Shown: positions 27,364-36,515, counted from the first letter of the stretch. The stretch: DNA of 64,000 nt from Rhodopirellula sp. (GCA_012728855.1 JAAYEH010000080.1:25136-89135), one strand, 5' to 3'. Made by a program: numbers and translations. Notes: generated by a model not told the origin, from the letters alone.

Positions 27364-28509
27364 ATGCCTTCAACACACGACCAGACGGCATCCCCAGCTT
27401 TCGACCTGGCGCCTTACAAGTCGCTGGACAACGAGGAACTCACTCGCCGCATCAACGCCGTCCGCGAGGAAATGGGGTCGCGGCTGTTGATCCTGGGGCA
27501 CCACTATCAGCAAGACGAGGTGATTGCGCTGTCGGACCTTCGCGGCGACAGCTACAAGCTGAGCGAATTGGCCGCGAAGGATGAACAATGCCGGGCGATC
27601 GTGTTCTGCGGCGTCCATTTCATGGCGGAAACGGCCGATATCCTGGCGAATCGGCCCGAGCGGCTGGCCCGCTCCGGGGGGCGGCGGGTGACGGTCGTTC
27701 TTCCCGATATCGCCGCGGGCTGTTCGATGGCCGACATGGCCGAAATCGAGCAGGTGGAGGAGTGCTGGGAGCAGCTCGGCGAGGTCGTCGATTGCCGCGA
27801 TATTCTGCCGGTGACTTACGTGAACTCCGCCGCGTCGCTGAAGGCGTTCTGTGGCCGGCACGGCGGCATCGTCTGCACGTCGGCCAACGCCCGCGCGGTG
27901 CTCGAGTGGGCCTTCGCGCGCCGCAGCCGGGTGCTCTTTTTCCCGGATCAGCACCTCGGCCGCAATACGGCCCTGGCCATGGGCATTCCGTTGGAGCAGA
28001 TGCCGATCTGGGATCCGCGCCGCGACGAGTTGGGCGGCAATGAGGAGGAGGCGATCGAGCGGTCGCGCGTGATTCTTTGGAAAGGGCATTGCAGCGTCCA
28101 CCAGATGTTCCGGCCCGAGCACGTCGATCAGTTTCAGCGGCAGTATCCGGGGATCAAGATCCTCGTCCACCCGGAATGCATGATGGAGGTGGTAGCCAAG
28201 GCGGATGTGATCGGCTCGACGGGCAAGATCATCCAGGCGGTGGCAGAGGCCCCGGCGGGCACGCGCTGGGCCATCGGCACCGAGTTGCACCTGGTGCAGC
28301 GGCTGAAGCATGAGCATCCCGAGCAGGAGATTCACTTCTTGTCGCCGGTGGTCTGCATGTGTGCGACCATGTACCGCATCGATTTGCCGCATCTCTGCTG
28401 GTCGTTGGAGAACCTGGCGGCGGGCACGCCGGTCAACGTGATCGAGGTGGAGCAAGAGGTCGCGGAACATGCCTTGACGGCGCTGGAGCGGATGCTCGAG
28501 GTGAAGTAG
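27364..28509 (+). CDS. nadA: Quinolinate synthase
   Basis: This iron-sulfur enzyme condenses iminoaspartate with dihydroxyacetone phosphate to quinolinate in de novo NAD synthesis. The 381-residue sequence has the NadA motifs LILGHHYQQDEV, IVFCGVHFMAETADIL, VVLPDIAAGCSMADMAE, VLFFPDQHLGRNTA, ILVHPECMMEVV and VIGSTGKII. Cysteines in FCGVHF, HPECM and the C-terminal VVCMCATM are candidates for the three [4Fe-4S] ligands. ATG 27364 is chosen; the frame extends 10 codons further to a less likely start. nadB and nadC are not nearby. Confidence 0.95.
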   Translation: MPSTHDQTASPAFDLAPYKSLDNEELTRRINAVREEMGSRLLILGHHYQQDEVIALSDLRGDSYKLSELAAKDEQCRAIVFCGVHFMAETADILANRPERLARSGGRRVTVVLPDIAAGCSMADMAEIEQVEECWEQLGEVVDCRDILPVTYVNSAASLKAFCGRHGGIVCTSANARAVLEWAFARRSRVLFFPDQHLGRNTALAMGIPLEQMPIWDPRRDELGGNEEEAIERSRVILWKGHCSVHQMFRPEHVDQFQRQYPGIKILVHPECMMEVVAKADVIGSTGKIIQAVAEAPAGTRWAIGTELHLVQRLKHEHPEQEIHFLSPVVCMCATMYRIDLPHLCWSLENLAAGTPVNVIEVEQEVAEHALTALERMLEVK

Positions 28510-28737
28510 CGCTGCTTCCTGGTTCCGGTCGGATAACGGCAGCGGTTGTCCCGCCTGTTCCCTTTGTGCGGCCTCGAACCGTGGCGGAACGACGCCTTTT
28601 GGTTCTCGTCGCTGTCTTTTCGCTTTTTTGTATCCCAGAATCTTATGGAGCGTCTGCGGGATCCGCTCCGGTGGGGCGAGGATCCCCGAAACGCTCAGAC
28701 GGCCTATTTCTTGGTACACACCGACATGGAGGCCCGC

Positions 28738-29262
28738 ATGGCGACGGCGAACTGTGCCCCCCCCAGCGCCTTGGCTGCCGATCCGACCCAGTTGAAAGCC
28801 ATCATTCGTGCGGTAGATAGCTGCCTGACCATGTGCGACACCCGCGCGCGGTGCGTGGGCATCTCCACGGTGCCCAACCGCGACCCCGGAAGCGTCACCG
28901 GGATGATCGGCGTCCACGGCGAGGTCTCCGGATTCGTCACCGTCAACATGGCGGAACAGGCGGCGAAGTCCGTCGTCGGCGGACTGCTCCAAGACCACTT
29001 CGAACGGCTCGATTCGCAGATCATCGATGGAATCGGCGAAATCACCAACATCATCGCCGGCGGAATCAAGAGCGGTCTGGCGGGCAGTCCCTGGGCCTTC
29101 GGCAACGTGACGGTGCCTTCGGTGATCGTCGGTCACAATTACCAGATCGCTTACGCCAAGGGGCTGCAGTACCTGTCGGTTCTCTTCGAGCACGACAACA
29201 GTGAAACGTTCCTGCTCGACGACCGGCTGATCCAGGTGGCCGTTTCTCTGATCCGGTTGTAA
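28738..29262 (+). CDS. CheX-like protein (CheC/CheX phosphatase family)
   Basis: The 174-residue protein resembles CheX-type phosphatases of phosphorylated response regulators. The motif D-x3-E-x2-N is present as DGIGEITN, and it is followed by GGIKS as in the family. ATG 28738 is favoured because GGAGG lies five bases upstream inside GACATGGAGGCC; ATG 28726 is the alternative. No chemotaxis genes are nearby, so it may act on a distant receiver. The 28510-28737 gap shows no coding signal. Confidence 0.75.
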   Translation: MATANCAPPSALAADPTQLKAIIRAVDSCLTMCDTRARCVGISTVPNRDPGSVTGMIGVHGEVSGFVTVNMAEQAAKSVVGGLLQDHFERLDSQIIDGIGEITNIIAGGIKSGLAGSPWAFGNVTVPSVIVGHNYQIAYAKGLQYLSVLFEHDNSETFLLDDRLIQVAVSLIRL

Positions 29263-29273
29263 GAATCCCTAAG

Positions 29274-29291
29274 AAAACGGGGACAGGCACC
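29274..29291. repeat. Family C half element
   Basis: AAAACGGGGACAGGCACC matches one arm of the family C palindromes. I do not see its partner arm downstream; instead a different perfect inverted repeat begins at 29361. Confidence 0.5.
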
Positions 29292-29360
29292 CTCGCCTTG
29301 CTTCCGAGATTTCCCGTCAATCTGACAGAAGCGGCACGTGGTTTTCCTGTATCGGAAAGA

Positions 29361-29423
29361 CGGCAACAGAGAAGAGGAACCCGTACTCTGTGTTCAAGTA
29401 CGGGTTCCTCTTCTCTGTTGCCG
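29361..29423. repeat. Perfect 27-bp inverted repeat with 9-base loop
   Basis: The left arm 29361-29387 (begins CGGCAACAGAGAAGAGG) is exactly complementary to the right arm 29397-29423 (ends TCTCTGTTGCCG), with loop CTGTGTTCA. Flanking bases (GGAAAGA and CTTTTCC) extend the pairing imperfectly. There is no T-run after it, so it is not a classical terminator. It lies between the convergent cheX-like gene and cytidylyltransferase gene. Confidence 0.85.
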
Positions 29424-29547
29424 CTTTTCCGCGGGATGCGAACATGTCCGCTGTTTCGATCACTGTTTCCACCGATTGGGAATCGCGCGAAGGAACCCAC
29501 GAATTCTTCGGAGGAGCCCGTTTTTTTGGGCCTCCAGGGCGACGGCT

Positions 29548-30288
29548 TCAGCCTTCCACCAGGTGCTTCTGCCGGACCTCGCGGTTGAGTTCCGCCAGCA
29601 AAGGCTCCTCATCGATCAGCCGGCACACGTCGCGCCAGGAGAACGTGTCGTCCGGTCCCAGCCGTTGGTAGATCGCCCGCAGAAAGTCCAGATCGTCGGG
29701 CGCATCGACGCACCACCGGTTGGCGCTGTGGTCCTCGCGGCCGATGACCGGCAAGAGAATGAACTGCTCAGGATGCTGGTACAAATAGGGCGTGACGTGA
29801 GTCCGCTGGTACGGTTGCTTGGCATCCCGCCACGCCCGCGCAAGGCTGTCGACGGTCATCACTTCGGTATCCAAGCCTCGCGGGTACGTGCGGTGCAGAA
29901 TATTCGAGGCGTAGTCGGGCTCCATTTCCAGAAACGCCCGGATTACCCGATCGCTGACTTCCGGATCGATCAACGGACAGTCGGAGGTAATGCGAACCAC
30001 CACGTCGGCCCGGTGCGCGACGGCCGCCTGATAGTAGCGATCGAGGACGTCGTGCTCGCTGCCACGGAAGCAGGCGACGCCGAGTTTGTTGCACTGATCG
30101 ACAATCGGGTTGTCGACGTCGCGGCGGCTGGTGGCGACAACCACCTCGTCGATCAACTTGGCGCGGACCGTTCGCCGCACGACCCTGGCGAGCATGGTCC
30201 GCCCGCCGAGATCGCAGAGCACTTTGCCGGGAAGCCGAGTGCTCTGCATGCGAGCCTGAATGATCGCCACGACGCTCTTGCGGACCAT
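29548..30288 (-). CDS. SpsF-like cytidylyltransferase family protein
   Basis: The 246-residue nucleotidyltransferase-fold protein has the start MVRKSVVAIIQARMQSTRLPGKVL, which holds the nucleotide-binding loop QARMxSTRLPGK. VVRITSDCPLIDPE and NRWCVDAPDDLDFL follow. Relatives (SpsF, CMP-sugar synthetase-like) activate sugars for spore coat, capsule or glycan decoration. ATG 30288 follows AGGGG. The frame extends upstream to 30453, but that part is repeat sequence. No glycan biosynthesis genes adjoin it. Confidence 0.82.
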   Translation of the reverse strand: MVRKSVVAIIQARMQSTRLPGKVLCDLGGRTMLARVVRRTVRAKLIDEVVVATSRRDVDNPIVDQCNKLGVACFRGSEHDVLDRYYQAAVAHRADVVVRITSDCPLIDPEVSDRVIRAFLEMEPDYASNILHRTYPRGLDTEVMTVDSLARAWRDAKQPYQRTHVTPYLYQHPEQFILLPVIGREDHSANRWCVDAPDDLDFLRAIYQRLGPDDTFSWRDVCRLIDEEPLLAELNREVRQKHLVEG

Positions 30289-30402
30289 TGAACTGCCCCT
30301 TTCCGTTACGCGAATCCTGCCGGCACGGAGAAGGCGGCTATGGTAAAAAGTGGCGGCGGACGCGTCAAACCCAGTTCGTGCGGTCGTCAGGTGTGCAGGT
30401 GT

Positions 30403-30483
30403 GGATCCCGCTTGCCGAGCGGGATCGTGCCTGGAGTAGCGGTCTGCTGTCACGCAGATCCCGCTCGGAAAGCGGAACCTACC
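30403..30483. repeat. Family B double hairpin (degenerate)
   Basis: GATCCCGCTTGCCGAGCGGGATC at 30404-30426 is a self-complementary hairpin. A second, imperfect unit (GATCCCGCTCGGAAAGCGGA) follows at about 30458-30480. Better preserved copies are at 51449-51527 and 54749-54828. Confidence 0.65.
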
Positions 30484-31753
30484 AGGCGCGAAAATGCCGA
30501 AAGGCGGCTTTCAGCAGCCGCATCATCGCCAACAAGATCGCCATCACCCCCAAACAGACGAGAACCACCAGCGGAACAAGCCACCCGAGAAAGAAGACGC
30601 CGATGGTTCCATTCCAAACGGCAGCCCAATCCACAACCACAAAGGCCGCGGCGAGGCAGAGAAACGGACCGTAGGGGATCTCGTTGTCGCGGCGGAGCAC
30701 CAGGGTGATCAAGCCGACGACCAGGCCGGCGAAGGGGGCGATAAAGAAAATGATCAGGCACGACTGCCAGCCCAGAAAGCTGCCCAGCATGGCCATCAGC
30801 GTGACGTCGCCGAATCCCATCGCCTCGCGGCCGAGTGTGGCGGCGCCGATCACGCGGACCAGCCAGATGATCAGCCCTCCGGCGGCCATTCCGACCAAAG
30901 AACTGAGCAAGCCCTCCCACCAGGCGCCGCCACGAAACCAAACCGCCGCGATGCCCGCCGACCCGATCACGCCCATCAACAGGAGGGGGAGAGTCGACCA
31001 ATCGCGGGCCAGTCGCGCCAGGCTCAATCGAACCGCTCGCCGCCATCCGTGACGCGGATACCATGTGCGGCGCATCAAGGCTACGCACCACAACCACCAG
31101 CAGCCAACACCCATAATGAGGGGAATGGCTTCCGGCCAACCACCCAAGGCCGGTGGCCAAGGGTGCGGGGAGGTGAGCCGCAAGAAATCGAGGTCGGCAG
31201 GGGCATTGGGGGGAATGGCCGCGGTGGGCAGCAACGCCCAGGGAAACGCCGCCGCGACGACCAGCCCCAGCCATGTGCCGGGCACCGTGATCGTGTCGGG
31301 GATGATTTTTTCGTCGGCGTCGATGAGGCTGGCGACGAGCATCAACGACATCAGCAGCAGGTGGGCGAGGTACTGGGCATGGAGCATCGCAAGCACGGGA
31401 TCTGCCGGCGGCGGAATCACGGCGGGGCCAAGCAGCCCCAATTCCACGAGTTCCCACCAGTACAAGGCGGGAAGCGCGGCGGCGACGAGCGTTTCGACGA
31501 GCATCGGGCGGATCCAGAAACCTCGTCCATGCACCGCCGACTCTCGCCAGCGGGCAATCCAGCCGAAGATCGGGATTCGGCCGGTCCAGCGTCGGGGTGG
31601 TGCGCCGGGACCGGCGGGGGACCAAGGGCTGATCGAGCGCGGACTCCAGGCGAGACGATAGACCCCCAAGTTGATGAGGCTGCCCAGGCATGCCCCAAAA
31701 AGAAAAAGTCCGACGAATCGCAGTTCCAAGGGCCATTGGAGGATGACGTTCAC
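30479..31753 (-). CDS. Prepilin peptidase-like A24 aspartic peptidase
   Basis: This polytopic membrane protease is predicted to process type IV prepilin or pseudopilin leader peptides. The two catalytic aspartates lie in SLIDADEKIIPD and in the GxGD motif of GFGDVTLMAMLG. At 424 residues it is longer than PilD (about 290), with extra helices between the two motifs. The N-terminal GSLINLGVYR motif is kept, but the paired CxxC zinc motifs of the methyltransferase domain are absent. The start overlaps the aroK stop by four bases, so it is translated from the aroDE-aroK operon. pilT and pilB-like genes are encoded at 43.7-46.7 kb. Confidence 0.85.
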   Translation of the reverse strand: MNVILQWPLELRFVGLFLFGACLGSLINLGVYRLAWSPRSISPWSPAGPGAPPRRWTGRIPIFGWIARWRESAVHGRGFWIRPMLVETLVAAALPALYWWELVELGLLGPAVIPPPADPVLAMLHAQYLAHLLLMSLMLVASLIDADEKIIPDTITVPGTWLGLVVAAAFPWALLPTAAIPPNAPADLDFLRLTSPHPWPPALGGWPEAIPLIMGVGCWWLWCVALMRRTWYPRHGWRRAVRLSLARLARDWSTLPLLLMGVIGSAGIAAVWFRGGAWWEGLLSSLVGMAAGGLIIWLVRVIGAATLGREAMGFGDVTLMAMLGSFLGWQSCLIIFFIAPFAGLVVGLITLVLRRDNEIPYGPFLCLAAAFVVVDWAAVWNGTIGVFFLGWLVPLVVLVCLGVMAILLAMMRLLKAAFRHFRAW

Positions 31754-32289
31754 GCGGGCTCCTCAGTGCCGGGCTGCCTGGCGATGCGATCGAGGATCTC
31801 GTTGGCAAGCTGTTCGGGAGTCTTGCGGTCGGTATCCAACTCCAGATCGGCCGTTTCGCGATAGATGGCCTCGCGGCGGTTGAGCAGGTCGACGATTTCC
31901 GCCAGGCCTCCCTGGTTGGTCAGGTTAGGGCGGCGATCGGCGGTGGTGGCATCGCCGGTCATCCGCGCATGGATCGTTTCCGCCGAGGCTTTCAGCCATA
32001 CCACGGCGCCGGCGGCGCGCATCGCCTCGCGGGTCTCGGGCCGCAAGACGGCCCCGCCTCCGGACGCCAGAACAAGCCGCGGCTGCCGGCAGAGGTCGGC
32101 GGTCACCCGGGCCTCCAGGTCGCGGAAGGCCGGCTCGCCGTCTTCGGCAAAGATCGCCGCGATCGATTTGCCCGCCGCTCGCTCGACTTCAACGTCGGCG
32201 TCGATCCAGTCCCAGCCAAGTCGCTCCGCCAGCAGTTTTGCCAAGGTCGTCTTGCCGGTCGCCCGGTAGCCGATCAGTGTCACGGTCAT
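31750..32289 (-). CDS. aroK: Shikimate kinase
   Basis: It phosphorylates shikimate with ATP in the chorismate pathway. The 179-residue length is normal. The P-loop is GYRATGKTT (residues 7-15), the shikimate-binding DADVEVE motif follows at about 29-35, and GGGAVLRPETR and RRPNLT complete the family pattern. It lies three bases after aroDE and overlaps the prepilin peptidase start, so all three form one operon on the minus strand. Confidence 0.94.
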   Translation of the reverse strand: MTVTLIGYRATGKTTLAKLLAERLGWDWIDADVEVERAAGKSIAAIFAEDGEPAFRDLEARVTADLCRQPRLVLASGGGAVLRPETREAMRAAGAVVWLKASAETIHARMTGDATTADRRPNLTNQGGLAEIVDLLNRREAIYRETADLELDTDRKTPEQLANEILDRIARQPGTEEPA

Positions 32290-32292
32290 CGG

Positions 32293-33786
32293 CTAGAACC
32301 TCACGGCCGCAGTGGCCCGCTTGATCACATCGCGCATCAGGTCGGCGGGGCCGTCCTCGCCGGTGAACAGTTTGAACTGCATCCGCGCCTGCCGCACGAA
32401 CATATCGACGCCGGTAATCACTTTGCAGCCTCGCGAGCGGGCATTCTTGATCAGCAGTGTGTTCTCGGGATTGTAGATGGCGTCGAAAACGATCATCGAC
32501 GAACGGAGGTAGTGTTCCTCGAACGGCGATTCGTCGACGTTGGGGTGCATTCCCACCGGCGTTGCGTTGGCCAGCAGGTCGGCGATGACGGTGTGCCGCA
32601 GCGGCCACTCGATGGATCGGCAATCGAGGCGTTTGGCGAGATCCCTGGCACGCTCCGAATCCCCGTCGGCCACCACGACCTGTGCCTTGCGCTGGAGCAA
32701 GCCGTAAGCAATTGCCTTGCCGACGCCGCCGGCGCCGAGCACCAGCGCCGTCGCGCCCGGCAGCCCGCCGTCCGAGGCGATTTTCGGATCGCCGGCGATC
32801 GCCTCCTCAATGCTCGAGAGTGCGGCGCTGGAGTCGGTGTTGAATCCGAGCCGCTGATCATCCTTGAAGACCACGGTGTTCGCCGCGCCGATGCCGCGTA
32901 CGGCGTCGTCGAGTTGCGTCAGTTTCTCCAGGATCGTCTCCTTGTGCGGAATCGTAACGCTCAGCCCTTGGATCGCCAGTTCGCCCGCCTGCTCGATAAA
33001 CTCCGACAAGCTCTCTCGCGGCACTCGGAAGGGCAGGTAGACCCGGTTCATGTTCATGCGTCCGAAGGCGGCATTGTGGATCAGCGGGCTGAGGCTGTGT
33101 CCGACCGGATCGGCAATCACCCCGAAGATCTCCGTTTGGTCGTTGATCTGGTCGTACCGGTAAACGTCGGTCATCTCGTCGTAGCTGAGTTGGCCCGGCG
33201 CGAGCGCCCGCTCCTGGTGAAAGGTGGCATATGTGAACGGCGCGCCGAACTTGCCGGTGAGGATCCGCGAGGGAATGCCGATGTCGCCCATGCAGAGCCC
33301 CACGGTGGGAACGCTGCTGCCGCGGACTAGCCGGAGCATCCGCAGGTTGTCGCCGGGATGGTTCGCCATCGTGCAGATCTTGACGACGTCGGGATCGAGG
33401 GCGCAGAGCCGCGCGTGAATCGCTTCCAGATCGGAGGGGGTCTTGCGGAAGTCGTGGAGACTGACAATCCGCTTGGTTTTTCCAAACCGCGGCACCTGGC
33501 CGGCCACGTCATCCTCGAGGTCGACGTACTCGACCCCTTCGGCGATGGCCGTTCGCAGTAAAAGCAGCCGCTGTTCCTCGCCCCGCGACCATTTGCCGCC
33601 GTCGCGCCGGCGGCGACAACTGATCACCACCGCGCCGGGGCGTTCGGCAACCAACCGCTTGATGTTCGGCTCGCCGTTGAGGTAGTCCAAGCGGAGTTCG
33701 ACGAGCTGCGCCCCGTTTTCCACAAGGTGGCGGTGCTCGGCGATCATGTGGCGGTGGCGGCCGCGTCCGATGCTAACGCAGATCAT
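32293..33786 (-). CDS. aroDE: Bifunctional 3-dehydroquinate dehydratase / shikimate dehydrogenase
   Basis: One 497-residue protein carries steps three and four of the shikimate pathway. Residues about 1-215 are type I dehydroquinase: the general-base His is in RIVSLHDF and the Schiff-base Lys in VVKICTMA. Residues about 220-497 are shikimate dehydrogenase, with FGVIADPVGHSLSP, catalytic Lys in VTIPHKETI, Asp in FNTDSSAAL and the NADP loop VLGAGGVGKAIAYG. Such fusions are known from plants, chlamydiae and planctomycetes. It is the first gene of the aroDE-aroK-prepilin peptidase operon. The 195-base gap 33787-33981 upstream holds no recognised gene. Confidence 0.95.
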   Translation of the reverse strand: MICVSIGRGRHRHMIAEHRHLVENGAQLVELRLDYLNGEPNIKRLVAERPGAVVISCRRRRDGGKWSRGEEQRLLLLRTAIAEGVEYVDLEDDVAGQVPRFGKTKRIVSLHDFRKTPSDLEAIHARLCALDPDVVKICTMANHPGDNLRMLRLVRGSSVPTVGLCMGDIGIPSRILTGKFGAPFTYATFHQERALAPGQLSYDEMTDVYRYDQINDQTEIFGVIADPVGHSLSPLIHNAAFGRMNMNRVYLPFRVPRESLSEFIEQAGELAIQGLSVTIPHKETILEKLTQLDDAVRGIGAANTVVFKDDQRLGFNTDSSAALSSIEEAIAGDPKIASDGGLPGATALVLGAGGVGKAIAYGLLQRKAQVVVADGDSERARDLAKRLDCRSIEWPLRHTVIADLLANATPVGMHPNVDESPFEEHYLRSSMIVFDAIYNPENTLLIKNARSRGCKVITGVDMFVRQARMQFKLFTGEDGPADLMRDVIKRATAAVRF

Positions 33787-33981
33787 GGTGTGGTATTCTC
33801 TCTGACGTGCGGGCCGAAGCTCCCTGAAATAGACGTGCAGTATTCCGCGGGCAGAACAATGGTTGTATGGGACTGCTGGGAGCTACAAGGCCATTTACGA
33901 GCAACGTTATTCTCCTGGAGTCGCCGGCAAAAATCAACAACCACCGGCCGCCCTTTCCAACGCCGTGCTGCAAAAAAAAGA

Positions 33982-36174
33982 TCAATTGCGCGGCGGAACG
34001 TAATAAGCCTCCAGTTCGGAAGCGTGGAACTGCCGGTTGAGGCTGTGAAACGTGCCCGTCAATCGGATGGCTTGCATGGGGCGGGCCAGAAAGCGGAACT
34101 GCTGCGGACCCGACCAACGCCCCCCGCTGCGGTCTGCCAACGGGAAGAAGTTTTTCCCGTCGGCGGAGAATTCCAGCGTGTAGTTCTCGTAACTGTTGCG
34201 GCCTTCAGGGAGCATGAGGCGGATTTCGCGAATGGCATAGATTTTGTCGAATACGACCGTCCACTGACAGGGCCAGTTGCCGCTGGCGATTCCTCGGCCG
34301 GTGAGTGCCGGGGGAATCTCGCCATCGATGAGGCCGTTGCCGCCGCCGCGGACCTCCGCGCCGTTAACGGCCAAGGCTACGTTGCCCGGTTGCTTCACCG
34401 CCTGCTGCCAATACTGCTCCAGCGGCGTCATCGGGGCGATTTCGGCCAGCCGCCTGCGGGTTGTCTCGCGGCTCAATCCGCCGAAATCCTGTTGATACCA
34501 GTGGCCGGCCCGCAGTTGCATAGCGATTTTCGTCTGCCCAGCCTCTTTCTCCGCTTGATCCCACCAGGCATCGCCCAAGGCCGTTTGCTCTTCGGGACTT
34601 TCCGGCGAAGCCAAGTCGCGCCGTGCCAATTCGGCTAGCGTTTTGTTGCTTCCTTTGGACAGGTACACCAGCCCCTGCACCCAAAGATTGCGATCAAAGC
34701 AATAGCGCCGGCCCATCACCAAGTTGGCGTCGGGATCCTCGGGGTCACGAGCCAGCGTAGTCTTTGCGTCGGCGAGCTTCGCGAATTCGCTTTCGAGCCG
34801 GTCGATCTCCTTGCCCACGCCCGTGACTTCCTGGACCACCATCGCATCCTTGGTCTTCCTTGCCGTGGCGAGGATCGGCTTATACATCCGTTGCGCCGCT
34901 TTGTACTTATCCTCGGCAACCGCCTGCCGGATCAACTCCAGTCCGCTCTCGATCGTCTCCAATTGCGGGATGGACATTGCCGGCTCACTGCGGCGGGCGT
35001 CGATCAGGGTGAGGAGCAGATCCGTCTTGACCTCCATTGGATCCACGTCGTACCAGAGCGCCAGCTTCTCGGCCGACTCCAACGCTCTTTGGAACTGCCC
35101 GGCATGGACCGTCTGGTCGAGAGACATGCGGACGAGCATATAACGTAGCGAAGGGTTGCCCTGCGTAGCTTCGGCCTCTTGGAAGAGGCTATCGGCCAAC
35201 TCCAACATCGCTTCCGGCGACTTGGCTCGCAGAAAATCGCTTTCGTGCGACGCGTGGATCTCCTTCTCCGCCCGTTTCTGCTCTTCCTCGGACGGTACGG
35301 GCGTCTTGCCGACGGGCGCCGTCTCGTCCGGTTTCGCGGTGGCCGCCGGACCGGGCGGCGGCTCGGACGCCGGCGCGGAGGTTGCAGGCGGCGAATCGGC
35401 CGGCGGCACGGGGGGCTTTTCCAGCGGAGTTTCCGCCGTTTTCATCCCGGCGGATTGCGCGGCTGACGGGTTCGCGGACATCTCGGGCGCGGTTGGCGGC
35501 GTCTCCGGAGAGAGCATGACCGATGGAGGCTCGATCGAGGGAGCTGATCCGTTGATCGGCGTCTCGGTCGGTTCGGCAGGAGAAAGCATCGCGGAGGCGT
35601 CGCCCGGCGGTTCTGCATTCTCGGGTGGGTCAGTCGGCGGCAATGAAGGGGTTTCAATGGGGATCGCAATCCCATGAAGTTCGACAGGCCGAGGCGTTGG
35701 AGTCTCCGGTGTTTGAGGCGGCGAGGTAAGCACGGCAGTCAAGGCCACGCTGATGGCGGCGACAACGGCAATTCCTGCCCCAATCACCAACTGCTTTTTC
35801 CGCCAAGCGTACCACGGAGGAGCGGCATCGTCCGGGCCAGGTGGCCAACCCCGGGGCGTTCGCCGACGGCGACCGGGCTCGGTTTCCAACTGGGATCGAA
35901 GCGTCTGATCGTAGGCCGCCTTTCTTTCGGGGTTGAGCAGGCAGACCTTCGCCGTGGCGATTTCATTGAGAATCCGCTGCGAGAGTTGCGAATACTGGCC
36001 TGACTGAAAGGTCTTGATATGCAACATGCGGGCATCGGCCGCATTGGAAATCACGTCGGCGTCCGATTCGAAAGTCTCCAGCCCCAGAAGACGATAGTGG
36101 TGCGGCGGCTGATCCTTGTCGCGGATTCCCAGCCACTTGAGATACGGGTCGAAGGCCTGCTGTTCCGCGGTCAT
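33982..36174 (-). CDS. Membrane protein with DnaJ-like N-terminus and discoidin-like C-terminus
   Basis: The 730-residue architecture is composite. Residues 1-90 form a J-domain-like segment (FDPYLKWLGIRD, HHYRLLGLETFESDADVI, LLNPERKAAYDQTLR) of a type often seen in planctomycete proteins. A transmembrane helix lies near 128-152. A Pro/Glu-rich linker runs to about 290. A helical region follows to about 590, and the last part resembles an F5/8 type C (discoidin) domain (AIREIRLMLPEGRNSYENY, FSADGKNFFPLADRSGGRW). The last two parts would face outward and the J-like part inward. The precise function is unknown. Confidence 0.75.
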   Translation of the reverse strand: MTAEQQAFDPYLKWLGIRDKDQPPHHYRLLGLETFESDADVISNAADARMLHIKTFQSGQYSQLSQRILNEIATAKVCLLNPERKAAYDQTLRSQLETEPGRRRRTPRGWPPGPDDAAPPWYAWRKKQLVIGAGIAVVAAISVALTAVLTSPPQTPETPTPRPVELHGIAIPIETPSLPPTDPPENAEPPGDASAMLSPAEPTETPINGSAPSIEPPSVMLSPETPPTAPEMSANPSAAQSAGMKTAETPLEKPPVPPADSPPATSAPASEPPPGPAATAKPDETAPVGKTPVPSEEEQKRAEKEIHASHESDFLRAKSPEAMLELADSLFQEAEATQGNPSLRYMLVRMSLDQTVHAGQFQRALESAEKLALWYDVDPMEVKTDLLLTLIDARRSEPAMSIPQLETIESGLELIRQAVAEDKYKAAQRMYKPILATARKTKDAMVVQEVTGVGKEIDRLESEFAKLADAKTTLARDPEDPDANLVMGRRYCFDRNLWVQGLVYLSKGSNKTLAELARRDLASPESPEEQTALGDAWWDQAEKEAGQTKIAMQLRAGHWYQQDFGGLSRETTRRRLAEIAPMTPLEQYWQQAVKQPGNVALAVNGAEVRGGGNGLIDGEIPPALTGRGIASGNWPCQWTVVFDKIYAIREIRLMLPEGRNSYENYTLEFSADGKNFFPLADRSGGRWSGPQQFRFLARPMQAIRLTGTFHSLNRQFHASELEAYYVPPRN

Positions 36175-36281
36175 GGGCCGACTCGTCTTCCGGTCTCGCG
36201 CCGCTTTGGTCCGACGCAGTAGCCGGTGTGCGCCGATTCCAGGTGGGTTCGTGTGGCGGGTATCGAGAGAAACGTCTCTTG

Positions 36282-36310
36282 ATTATGGCCCCATGCCGGC
36301 GAAGTCACAA
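36282..36310 (-). promoter_or_regulatory. Candidate sigma-70 promoter for the DnaJ-like/discoidin gene
   Basis: Read on the minus strand, TTGTGA (36310-36305) and CATAAT (36287-36282) are separated by 17 bases. They lie about 110 bases before the start at 36174. The rest of the 36175-36563 gap shows no gene. Confidence 0.4.
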
Positions 36311-36509
36311 GCCCGATCACGCTCAGTTAGGGGGGGCAGTTTCATTGTAGGTGGCGGGCCGTAGCGTAGTCTGGAGACTCCGTGGCCGGAAGGGGTCGGA
36401 GCGTTGGAGAAATAGCGAGTAGCCATGCCGCCAGCCAACTGCGGCAGCAAGTGATGAAGGACTGCCCCCCAAGGTGCTTTTCTGGCTACGGCCTTCTGCC
36501 AGGTTCTGT

Positions 36510-36515
36510 TACAAT
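36510..36515 (+). promoter_or_regulatory. Candidate -10 box (TACAAT) before the flippase-like gene
   Basis: TACAAT lies about 50 bases before the TTG at 36564. No strong -35 is visible. It argues for the short form of the next protein, because an upstream in-frame start at 36474 would lie before the promoter. Confidence 0.3.

Noticed and set aside
30494..31864. 456-codon plus-strand frame over the prepilin peptidase gene
   Set aside because: Its composition is that of an antisense shadow (many Gly, Asp, His, Gln), and the minus strand carries GxGD and a polytopic pattern.
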